DNA from: Diplonema papillatum
Lineage: Eukaryota; Euglenozoa; Diplonemea; Diplonemida; Diplonemidae
Assembly (NCBI GenBank): GCA_030068145.1
Contig: JAPJBO010000069.1
Location: 372,001-436,000, forward strand
Reading direction: 5' to 3'
Length of the DNA: 64,000 bases
In this document: positions 21,605-30,867 of the stretch, one piece after another
How the letters are laid out: every line of letters starts with the position of its first letter
How positions within the stretch are numbered: position 1 is the stretch's first letter
Program-made: the position numbers and the translations under genes
Notes under the pieces: generated by a model
What the model saw: only the letters and a program-made list of their open reading frames with translations
Told to the model about the DNA's origin: nothing
Database searches by the model: none

Positions 21605-22927
21605 GTGGTGTTGCCGGTGCTGCTGCTGCTGCTCTTGCTCCGGCGAGTGGTGAGGCTGCCGCTGCAGTCCCCTTTCGTGTTGCTGCTGGGTGGGCTGGCC
21701 TTGGTTCTGCCGATCTGGGTCGGGCGAGACTTCCGCGGGATCCCCGCGGTCGGTGGACGGTCTCCTTCTGAAGCTCGACGAAGGCATGCCGCCTTGGATG
21801 ACGATGTCCTCCGGCAGGTCCAACGACGATCCGGTCACGCCCGACGACGAAAGCGCGCTGAGCATCGAAAAGCTGCTGGAGCTCGTCTCCGGGCACGGCG
21901 ACGTCTTCGCCTGCTTTTCCTGCGACCCAGTCGCCCTCACTTCGCCGCCGGAACCGTTCAAGCCGTCGTCGACCACCTCCTGCAGCTGCTCGGGGACGAC
22001 CCGCTTCACCTTGCCGGTCGACGCGCGGCGCTCGCTGCGGTCGTGCCAATGCCCCTGCAGCCCGGCCGCCAGCTTCTCGAACCCGGTGATCTCCCCGCTG
22101 ACCCCGCGCTGCACGCCGCGTGCGAACAGCGCGGGCCGTGCCACGCCGCCGCCGCCGGCGGTCGACTGGCTGTCGGACAACTCGGCCTTGAACCACTGCT
22201 CCGCCGCCGCCGGCGGGCTGCTGGGCCCACCCTGCCCCGGCTTCCCGTCGGCGGCGCGGCCGGCGTCTTTTTGCTGCGGTTCGTCGGACTTCCGGATGAT
22301 GCGGGTGGCCTCCATCGCCGGCTCGTCGCTGCCGAAGAACTTCTCGAAGGACCCGCCGTCGATGCTGACAACGCCCAGCGGCGTCGTGGGTTCGAGCTTC
22401 TCGAAGACGGGGGTTGAACGTGAAGACCCGAGGCTGTCAAACTTCTCGAAGCACGACCACTCCTCGTAGACGGACGTGCCCTTCGACAGACCGTCTTCAC
22501 GAGCCCCTGGCAAGCTTGGGGTAGAGTCCACTTCTGATGAAGTCCGGAATCCGCCGGTTTCCGGTGCGTCGGAAGGGTGTGAACTCTTGGAGAAGCCGGC
22601 GGTCGCGGTTTGCAGCCGGTGGGCGGCGGCGCGTGCAAGGCGGGACCCACGCCGTCGCCTGTCGTCGATGTCGCCTTTAATCTTCTCCATGCTGTCCCGC
22701 GCCTCGTCCGACGCCGAAGCGCCCTTCACCGCCTCGAATGCCCGGGCCGCCAGCCTGGCTCGCTGCCACACGCTGCCCGACGACGCCGCGTGCGCCGTCT
22801 TCGCGACGTCCACGCCCGCCGACACGCGGTCGAAGCCTTCGCGCACCACAGCAGACTCTCTCTTCGTGAACCCACCCGCGTTCATGAACCCGGACACGAA
22901 CTTCCATTTCGCCGTCGCTTCGACCAT
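16148..22927 (-). CDS. 2259-residue repeat protein with poly-Gln tract, function unknown
   Basis: A single uninterrupted frame from ATG at 22927 (MVEATAKWKFVSGFMNAGGF) to the stop at 16148. About residues 409-509 form a Gln/His-rich tract with an 11-residue Gln run and a 6-residue His run. Residues 870-1205 hold about nine copies of a unit of roughly 38 residues built on SPRLRGAKQAASRAAEGLSD. Residues 1230-1600 hold about nine copies of a longer unit built on SFAEKAQGMAAHSHGIARER. Both are Ala/Glu/Arg/Lys-rich, likely amphipathic helices, reminiscent of LEA or apolipoprotein-like repeats. That resemblance is compositional only. The rest is Ser-rich and probably disordered. No enzyme domain, signal peptide or membrane segment is seen. 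Its 5' end is multiplied upstream (22763-24650). Confidence 0.8.
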
Positions 22928-24650
22928 CAAACGGCTCCTCCTCTCTAGCTGGTGGAACGCTGGGAGTAAGCGCCTCCAGCTTCTCGATCGGCGATGGTTT
23001 TTTCTTCCTTTTTTGTGTCCCTATTGTTGTTGAGGGTAGGAAGACTGTATTTTTTTGTCGCCCAAACCCAGGGCTTTACGCAAACAGCTTTCTTGCCCAG
23101 AGCACTAAGCCTGCTGTTGGCAGAAAATTCCGACTGGTTGCTATATACCTAGCATCATATCTGGTCTTACGTGTCGTGACTGTTTCCTTGCGGCCAGCTC
23201 GCCAGGAGAAAAGAATCCCGCTGCCACACGCTGCCCGACGACGCCGCGTGCGCCGTCTTCGCGACGTCCACGCCCGCCGACACGCGGTCGAAGCCTTCGC
23301 GCACCACGGCAGACTCTCTCTTCGTGAACCCACCCGCGTTCATGAACCCGGACACGAACTTCCATTTCGCCGTCGCTTCGACCATCAAACGGCTCCTCCT
23401 CTCTAGCTGGTGGAACGCTGGGAGTAAGCGCCTCCAGCTTCTCGATCGGCGATGGTTTTTTCTTCCTTTTTTTGTGTCCCTATTGTTTGTTGAGGGTAGG
23501 AAGACTGTACTTTTTTGTCGCCCAAAACTAGGGCAACCAGCTTTCTTGCCCAGAACACTAAGCCTACTGTTGGCGGAAAATTCCGACTGGTTGCTATATT
23601 CCTAGCATCATATCTGGTCTTACGTGTCGTGACTGTTTCCTTGCGGCCAGCTCGCCAGGAGAAAAGAATCCCGCTGCCACACGCTGCCCGACGACGCCGC
23701 GTGCGCCGTCCTCGCGACGTCCACGCCCGCCGACACGCGGTCGAAGCCTTCGCGCACCACGGCAGACTCCCTCTTCGTGAACCCAGTTCATGAACCCGGA
23801 CACGAACTTCCATTTCGCCGTGGCTACGACCATCAAACGGCTCCTCCTCTCTAGCTGGTTGAACGCTGGGAGTGAGCGCCTCCAGCTCGGCGATGGTTGT
23901 TTCTTCTTCCTTTTTTTGTGTCCCTATTGTTTGTTGGTAGGAAGACTGCGCTGGCTTAATACTTTTTTGTCGCCCTAAGACCAGGGCTTTACGCAAACAG
24001 CTTTCTTGCCCAGAATAGACACTGGGCCTATTGTTGGCGGGAAATTCTGACTGGTTGCTACTCCTAACATTATCTCTGGTCTTACGTATCGTGACTGTTT
24101 CCTTCTAGCTCGTCAGGAGAAAAGAATCCCGCTGCCGGACGACGCCGCGTGCGCCGTCTTCACGACGTCCACGCCCGCCGACACGCGGTCGAAGCCTTCG
24201 CGCACCACGGCCGACTCTCTCTTCGTGAACCCACTCGCGTTCATGAATCCGGACAAGAACTTCCATTCGTCGTCGCTTCGACCATCAAACGGCTCCTCCT
24301 CTCTCGCTGGTTGAACGCTGGGAGTGAGCGCCTCCAGCTTCTCGATCGGCGATGGGGTTTTCTTCCTTTTTATGTGTCCCTATTGTTTGTTGAGGGTAGG
24401 AAGACTGTACTTTTTTGTCGCCCAAAACCAGGGCAGCTTTCTTGCCCAGAACACTAAGCCTACTGTTGGCGGAAAATTCCGACTGGTTGCTGTATTCCTA
24501 GCATTATCTCTGGTCTTACGTGTCGTGACTGTTTTTCCTTGCGGCCAGCTCGTCAGGGGAAAAGAATCGCACTGCCACACGCTGCCCGACGACGCCGCGT
24601 GCGCCGTCTTCACGACGTCGACGCCCGCCGACACGCGGTCGAAACCTGCC
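22763..24650 (-). repeat. Tandem array of the 5' coding end and upstream flank of the 2259-residue gene
   Basis: The landmark CTGCCACACGCTGCCCGACG (shortened in the fourth occurrence) lies at 22763, 23221, 23674, 24132 and 24572, giving units of about 458, 453, 458 and 440 bp plus a truncated fifth. Each unit contains about 55 codons including the start and about 260 bp of 5' flank. The unit closest to the gene keeps the frame MVEATAKWKF through SSGSVWQR intact, then departs into DSFLLASWPQ and a stop. The next two have small deletions that shift the frame. The last is cut off. The gene itself is continuous only in the innermost unit. The flank may carry the promoter, so promoters are probably multiplied too. 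Confidence 0.9.
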
Positions 24651-25430
24651 ATGACCATTTGATCGAGCGCATACGAGTACGCCAACTCGGATCTGGAACG
24701 AGCCCATGGAGGAGGAACGGTCTTGACGTTTGCACTGTCATTGGCACTTTCGAGCATGTGGTATGTCATTCATGCTCATTCTAATCGGCATCCCTCGTCT
24801 TGAATCGCGAACGATTCTTTCCATGGAATCGTGGCTGTTCCCTTCCCGTCTGGCTAGCTCGCCAGGACCGTGCGCGCCGTCTTCGCACCGCCGACCAACA
24901 GGAGCCTTCCTCGTGGCCTCAGAGAACCTCAACGACAACCGCGGATTACTACAACGCAAGAGAAAGAAGACCAGAGCTGAAGGTCCAGCGCGTCGAGTAA
25001 GCGCCGCGCGTGATTAATACGACTCGTCGGCGAGCACGGAAATGACGCCGAGAGAGAACGTAAAGCACGGTTCGCGCACAACTACAATTCGGGCCAAGTG
25101 GCCTTGCTTTTCCCCGCCTTGAGGTTCCAGAGGGCACCGTCCGCAGACAGAAGTGGGGCGACGAGGGCGGTGGCGGCGCAGTAGATTGGCCAAGGGACCA
25201 ACGTTCTTCCTTCTACTTTACTCCCTTTTAGCAACCTCGGCACCGGCGACGAATTAGGTAATATGGTGCAAAGAACCGATGCCGTGGTTTAAGGTTGGGT
25301 AGCACTAACGATGTTAAAGCTGACTGAAAAGTGATGACTGCCGAGCGAGCAACAGCTTCTCAAACGGTCGGCACATGCCAGTGTGTGTGTGTGTGTGTGT
25401 CGCAAGGAGAAGGCCGCTGTAGACTTGCCA
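24651..25430. other. Spacer with a faint further copy and a GT microsatellite
   Basis: TGGCTAGCTCGCCAGGACCG followed by GTGCGCGCCGTCTTCGCACC at 24850-24890 resembles the tandem unit above and may be a still older copy. (GT)n lies at 25380-25400. No gene is supported. Confidence 0.4.
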
Positions 25431-25432
25431 GC

Positions 25433-25950
25433 TGGGATGATGCTGGTATGTTTGTCTTTTTCCCCACGGATGCGGTTCATCGGGTGGCTGCGTGAAAGCA
25501 AACCTTGCTTGGACCCGCGACTAAGGCCTCCTCATCTCATTCAGCACTGCGAGGTTTTTGTTGTACGTCGCAAATAGCAGGACACCGTAGACTTAACAGC
25601 AGGGATGATGTTAGCGCTGTTGTCTTTCTTTTCCACGAGGGTCCATCGTGGTGAAACAGCAAGCCTGGCAAGCCCGCGACTGCGGCCTTCCCTTATGCTT
25701 GCTGGCGTGTCGGTCTTTTTTCAACGGGCGCGGCCCATTATCCGAACAAGGCTGCGTGAAACAGCAAGGGACCCGCAACTACCGCCTTCCCTTCTGCTTC
25801 TTCTTCCGCTTCGCACTCGGCTGCGGCGCGAAGAACCGGCGGGCAGCAGTGCGACGACGACAACGACGACGACGAAAGCTTGGTCTGCTGCCAGGCGAAT
25901 TAACCAGCGACAGCTTCGTAAACATTCGATAACCACGTCGCAAGGATGAT
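25433..25950 (-). repeat. Decayed tandem copies of the 3' end of the F5/8C-domain gene
   Basis: GGGATGATGCTGG at 25433, GGGATGATGTTAGCGCTG at 25603 and GCTGGCGTGTCGGTC at 25702 repeat the gene-proximal GGATGATGCTAGCGTGTTGG (25943). TTCCCTTCTGCTTCTTCTTC at 25788 is identical to the gene's own end at 26038, so the closing residues PSAKRKKKQKGRR and the stop are kept in the nearest copy. Farther copies keep only pieces (ACCCGCGACTAAGGCCTCC at 25512). Confidence 0.8.
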
Positions 25951-26030
25951 GCTAGCGTGTTGGTCTTTTTCAACGGGCGTGGCCCAATACCAGAGCACGG
26001 CGTGAAACAGCAAGCCTTGCGGACCCGCGA

Positions 26031-28889
26031 CTACCGCCTTCCCTTCTGCTTCTTCTTCCGCTTCGCACTCGGCGGCGGGGGCATGTCGGGCAACGGCGCG
26101 AAGAATCTATGCGGCGGCTCGGGCGGGCAGCAGTGCGACGACGACAGCGACGACGACGAAAAGTTGGTCTGCCGCCGGGCGAGCAGGTTGGACGCGCGCG
26201 GTGACAGCTTCACGCCGGTCGACCGCCGGTTCCGGGCGGCGCGTGTTGACGAGAGGGGCCTGCTATGGCCCCCCGCAGACTTCGACAGAGGCGAGGTCGG
26301 CGGCGTTTTGTCCCGCTCCCACGGGTACGGCCCGGTGACCTCCATCGGAAGCGACCGGATGAAGGCGAGCGAGTCCACTGGCGCCGTGACAGAGCAAACC
26401 GGCTGTAGCCGCGGCCGCGCGGTGAGCACGCGGCCGTACAGCTCGAACGACGATATCTGCAGCCGGTGGGACCCAAGCGCGTCGGGCCCCGTGAGGCCGA
26501 GCCGGAACGCGTTGAAGAACGGCAGCTCCTTCGCCGCCCTGCACCGCTTCGCCACGCCATCGATGCTCCAGCAGCACGCGGCCCCGGCGCTCTGCGTGCT
26601 CTCGTCCCCGGCGTGGCTCCGCAGCAGCACCCACCGCACCTCCCCGCCGCTCCCCACCATCGCCCCGAACAACGCCCAATTCCGCGGCTGATGCCCTCCG
26701 TACAACGGGTGCTTACTCGACAACCCGTACGCGGTCGGCGTGACGAACGCATCGCCGGTACGGATTTCAATGCACGCCCCCGGCTCGTCGCCCGATAGGT
26801 AGAACCCTTGGGTGCCTGCTGCATCCGGTTCTAACCCCGAACCCGAACCCCGCGACGCCGCCGGCAGCACCGAGCGAACGTCGGAGCCCCCGCCCGGCGG
26901 CGGCGGGGCCTGCGAGACGGCGGAGCCGGGGCGGATGCTCGGCGGCGCCGCCGCGTCGGCGAGGAACGAGAGGACGCCGGGGGGAAGAACGGCCGACGTT
27001 TCCGCGCGGGGGCCGCCACTCCGGCACGGCGAGGGCCGGTCGGTCATTTCGATGAGAACGACGCCTTCGGGTGCGGAGGCGCCCTGGGCGGCGGCGCACG
27101 ACGACGGGCGGCCTTGCGCTTCGAGGGTTGCCTCGGGGTTGCACGCGAGCGCCGCAGACTCGGCGACGAGCAGACGGGGGGCGCCGGCCATCCAGCTTCT
27201 TCTACCGTGCGAGCCCCAGACCTGGTCCTCCTGGTTCTTCCCGTGTGGCTGCTCGCGCTCGTTGGCTGAGGGGTTCTGGTCGGGTCCGGCTGATCCCTGC
27301 TTTGCCGCTCTTTTTTCACGGGTTTCTTGCATTTCTCCGCTTCCGTCGGTCCGTTCTTCCGTCTCGGGTCTCTTTGCTCCGTCCGTGCTCCGCGGCGCTT
27401 CTCCGCAGGCCACGTCGAGTGTGCCCTGCGCACGAAGGTCCACGCCCAGCCTCCCATTGCTCACGGGTTGTGCGCGGGGTGCGTCTGTAGGGTCAGACGG
27501 TGTCCGGCCGTCGGAAGCGGCAGCCGAATCGCGGCGAGCCGCGGCGGCGGGTCCTCCCGGGCGCTCGGCTCGGGTTTCGCGGTCGCGTCCGCTATTCGGT
27601 TGCCCCGGGAGTGTCGACGGATCGCGAAGCACGTCTGCTCCATTGCTTCGGACCGCTTCGTCTTGTGTGTCAGTCGGGCCACAAAGGACGTCTATCCCAT
27701 CGCTTCGGACCGGTTCAGCTTGTGTGTCAGTCGGGTCACAAAGCACGTCTATTCCATTGCTTCGTCGGACCGCACCTCCTTGAGTGTCAGCGGGGTCACA
27801 AAGCATGTCTATTCCATTGCTGCGGACTGCTCCGCCTTGAGTGGCAGTTGGGTCGTCTGCTCCATTGCTTCCGATCGCTACACCTCGCGCGTCGGCCGGG
27901 CCACGAAGCAAGTCTATTCCACCGCTTCGGACCGCTCTGCCCTTGGTGTCAGCCGGGTCTTGCCCTGCGGCGCGCTCCGTCCGCGACGCCCCCGCAGGCC
28001 CGGCGATGCGAGCGAGGTGCCCCGCGAAGCCTTCCAAGAAGCAGTCGGCGAACCCGACCGCCCAGGGCGCGCCGGACGCGACGGCGCCGGGCAACCCGTG
28101 CACTTCGAAGACGAGGTCTCCCTTCCCGGCGACGAAGTTGACGAAGACGGCGGAGGCCAGCGTCGTGTGCCGGGAGGCCAGCGACGCGTAGTACACCTCG
28201 ACCCACTCCGGCACCGAACTCCCACGCAAGGGCGCATCTCGGGCCCCCTCGCCGCCTTTGGCGCCGCCTGGCGCGGAATGCAGGGGGCCGCCCCCCGGGT
28301 TCCAGCAACGCAGCGGCGCGGCGCATGGAGTTCCCCCAGCACCCGGCTCGCCCAGCCGTCTGGCCGCTGCGTCTTGCGGCTCGCAGCCCTGCGGAGCCGC
28401 CGCTTTGGGGCGCGCTTGGGCGCCCGTCGGCGCGCTGCTGGGCCGCTGCCGTGCGGCCGCCGGCCGCGGGCACGCGGCAAACCGCTGCACCAGCTGCGGG
28501 TGGGGCGGGCTGGCCGACGGTGGGACCGTGCAGTCCGTGTTCACCCCGCGTGTGGACAACGCCGACGCCCCTGGTTGCGGGGCCTGGCCGGGCTCCCGGG
28601 CCTCGTCCAGCTGCTGCTGCAGGGAGGCGACGGCGGCTTCGGCCTGCGCGGCGCGGGAGGTGGCAGCCGCCATGAACGAGTGGTACGTCTTCAAAAACGG
28701 GACCACCCGCTTCAGGCAGTGCGCGATGCACCGGGCGCGGGCCGCGTCGATGGTGACGGCGTGGCCGTCGTGCGCGAGGTCGCCGAGCAGCCCCGTCAGG
28801 TAGGCGAGCACCACGCCGACCTGGCGCTCCATGCCGCTAGTCCGCTTTTCATACCGCGCTACATCGGACACAATGTCGATGCAGCGCAT
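26031..28889 (-). CDS. Protein with internal repeats and C-terminal discoidin-like (F5/8C) domain
   Basis: About 952 residues from ATG at 28889 (MRCIDIVSDVARYEK). In-frame ATGs at 28904 and 28832 are alternatives. N-terminus: helical, with a short coiled coil (AAQAEAAVASLQQQLDEARE). Centre: a structured-looking block (EWVEVYYASLASRHTTLASA). It is followed by about seven repeats of roughly 19 residues built on GAVRSNGIDVLCDPADTQ (27600-27960). C-terminal region (26400-26800): PTAYGLSSKHPLYGGHQPRN, then WALFGAM, WVLLRSHAGD, FNAFRLGLTGPD and ISSFELYGRV. That order is typical of the F5/8C-like fold in BTB- and HECTD1-type proteins (TAYxLRH, RNWxLxGS, FRxxxTG, LSxFELYG). The protein ends in a basic PSAKRKKKQKGRR, possibly a nuclear signal. 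Binding partner unknown. Confidence 0.7.
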   Translation of the reverse strand: MRCIDIVSDVARYEKRTSGMERQVGVVLAYLTGLLGDLAHDGHAVTIDAARARCIAHCLKRVVPFLKTYHSFMAAATSRAAQAEAAVASLQQQLDEAREPGQAPQPGASALSTRGVNTDCTVPPSASPPHPQLVQRFAACPRPAAARQRPSSAPTGAQARPKAAAPQGCEPQDAAARRLGEPGAGGTPCAAPLRCWNPGGGPLHSAPGGAKGGEGARDAPLRGSSVPEWVEVYYASLASRHTTLASAVFVNFVAGKGDLVFEVHGLPGAVASGAPWAVGFADCFLEGFAGHLARIAGPAGASRTERAAGQDPADTKGRAVRSGGIDLLRGPADARGVAIGSNGADDPTATQGGAVRSNGIDMLCDPADTQGGAVRRSNGIDVLCDPTDTQAEPVRSDGIDVLCGPTDTQDEAVRSNGADVLRDPSTLPGQPNSGRDRETRAERPGGPAAAARRDSAAASDGRTPSDPTDAPRAQPVSNGRLGVDLRAQGTLDVACGEAPRSTDGAKRPETEERTDGSGEMQETREKRAAKQGSAGPDQNPSANEREQPHGKNQEDQVWGSHGRRSWMAGAPRLLVAESAALACNPEATLEAQGRPSSCAAAQGASAPEGVVLIEMTDRPSPCRSGGPRAETSAVLPPGVLSFLADAAAPPSIRPGSAVSQAPPPPGGGSDVRSVLPAASRGSGSGLEPDAAGTQGFYLSGDEPGACIEIRTGDAFVTPTAYGLSSKHPLYGGHQPRNWALFGAMVGSGGEVRWVLLRSHAGDESTQSAGAACCWSIDGVAKRCRAAKELPFFNAFRLGLTGPDALGSHRLQISSFELYGRVLTARPRLQPVCSVTAPVDSLAFIRSLPMEVTGPYPWERDKTPPTSPLSKSAGGHSRPLSSTRAARNRRSTGVKLSPRASNLLARRQTNFSSSSLSSSHCCPPEPPHRFFAPLPDMPPPPSAKRKKKQKGRR

Positions 28890-28904
28890 GCCACCCCCCC
28901 GCAT

Positions 28905-30330
28905 GTGCCTGCTCGACTGGTTGTAATTATTTGCGCGTGGAGGAACAAACCCACCCTGAAACCAGAATCTCGCTAGAAATGACCGGTGCCCTCGAATATG
29001 GAGACGAGCCGGTTCGCTCTTGAGTGCAGCCAATGCATCAGAATCGCGAGAAGACCTAGCCCCGCTAACTCCATAAGTACTCGATCTTGATGGCAGGCTT
29101 GACGACGACGATAAAGGAACGCCAGCTGAAAAGTGAAAATGGATGACGTAGATGGCCACTCGTCGTGCCATGTGCCGCGCAAAAATCGACGAGTGAAAAG
29201 GGGAACGGGGCCCACGATGCGGCGCGCTCGTGGACCGGGTGGGGGTGAGTTAAATGAAGGTGGAACTGTGCAATCTGTATCGACCCCGCGTGCGCGACGC
29301 CGAGCAAGACCCGGCTGCACACCGAAGGCAGAGCGGTCCGAAGCGATGGAGACCGACTTGCATCGGAGAACTTACCACGACGGCCGTGGCTTTGCAGAAG
29401 CATGGCTCCTGTGTGACAGGCTTACCAACACATTTGTGCTCGCATTAAACGGGGAGGTTTCGCTGCTCGCCTACCAGATCCGTACCGGCCGGATCCACAT
29501 GGCACGGTAAATCGCAAGAAAGAAGAAAAAAGGAAAGCTTGCACGAGTGAGTGGTGACAACCAGAGGATGCGTGTAATTGCATACGGGTGCAGCTGCTTC
29601 CCGGGAAGTGGCGACCGTGCTTTGGAAAAAGCGCGGGGGGTATCCCTGGGCGCCTGCTGCATCCGGTTCTAAGTACTATTCGGTTTCGAGTCTACGAGCA
29701 AAGCTAGAGCTCTGAGAAATCGTGTGTAAATGTCATGTCGTACTGCGACCGTTCGGCACATTTAACGCGGGTGCCCGAAGGCAAGCTCTGCAGGAAGATA
29801 GGTTTCCTGTAAAGCAGAAGTAGCGTAATAGCTTGCCCGATCTTCATCGTCGGCTCTAGCCTCGCTTCATTGTCCAAGGAATGAAGCAAGAGAGATGACA
29901 GCGAAAGTCCCACAAGGGACAAGACTTGTAGGCAAGCGTCCATAGCGGCGTTGCAGTGACGAAAGACGGCAACATGGGTGTCTGTACGTTTCGGACTTTG
30001 TGTCGATCTGTGGTACTGGGGCCGTCAGAAAAGAACCGGCATCAAAAACTGTGCTTTTTGAACGGTGGCAATACGGGTCGTTCACGAATGTTACTGCGTG
30101 CTCAAAGCAGACGGTTGCCGTGAAAGATAACCCACGGAAAAACGGGGGCGCTGCAAGCAGATTAAGGCAGGCCACATCTCTTACGGCTGCGTACCCGCAC
30201 TTAGCAACTGACCTACGGTTTCCCACTCATTGGCAAGCCGCACACGGCAGAATGCAACAGCCCCCTCCTCTCATATTCAGGACGCGCAGCGAAGAACTAC
30301 CGCAGCAGCCCACCCTGAAAACTGCCTCAG
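28905..30330. other. Spacer with rearranged pieces of the F5/8C gene
   Basis: At 29250-29300 the plus strand carries GTGGAACTGTGCAATCTGTA and ACCCCGCGTGCGCGACGCCG, matching 28521-28570 inside the gene in the same orientation. Directly after (29330), GGCAGAGCGGTCCGAAGCGA matches the gene's internal repeat near 27920, but inverted. It is therefore a composite of two gene segments. No separate gene is supported up to 30330. Confidence 0.55.
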
Positions 30331-30336
30331 GGTTTT

Positions 30337-30867
30337 GAGTCGATCCAAGGCACAGGGCAACGCGTCGTCGGGGAAAGAGCAGCCGGCGGGGCCGGGTACA
30401 GGCGGCTGGGCCCGGGCGCTTTTAGCAGCTCCAAGCGGGCGACGTCGCACGGCCGCGCACCCCACTTGTCGACAATCTGCGAATTCGCCCCATGGCGTAG
30501 TGTATCCATCGAGTTGACATCCGCATCGAGTGGCACCAGCAGCCGCACACCACGTGCGATACCGTGACACCCTTCGCGTCTGCCTCGCGTATGGACCTTC
30601 AAGGCTTTGAGTCGATCCAAGGCACAGGGCAACGAGTCGTCGGGGAAAGAGCGGGCCGGGTACAGACGGCTGGGATCGGGCGCTTCTAGCAGATCGAAGC
30701 AGGCGACGTCGCACGGCCGCCGTGCACCCCACTTGTCGACAACCTGCGAATTCGCCCCATGGCGTAGTGTATTCATCGAGTTGACATCCGCATCGAGTGA
30801 CACCAGCCACGTGCGATACCGTGACACCCTTCGTATCTGACTCGCGTATGGACCTTCAAGGTTTTGA
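30337..30867 (-). repeat. Two tandem copies of the 3' end of the ankyrin gene
   Basis: GAGTCGATCCAAGGCACAGG occurs near 30337, 30610 and 30868 (the last in the gene), giving units of about 273 and 258 bp. Both copies lack roughly 70 bp present in the gene between 31010 and 31090, so they descend from one shortened copy. They keep recognisable ankyrin-repeat coding (DVNSMNTLRHGANSQVVDKW) and the terminal CDVACFDLLEAP. Confidence 0.88.

Noticed and set aside
20525..22417. A 630-codon plus-strand open frame rich in Leu
   Set aside because: It is the antisense of the Gln-rich part of the 2259-residue gene. CTG/CAG repeats read as Leu on the opposite strand.
27327..28976. A 549-codon plus-strand frame with repeated His/Cys segments
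   Set aside because: It is antisense to the internal 19-residue repeats of the F5/8C gene. The periodic Cys/His pattern is a reflection of those repeats and not zinc fingers.
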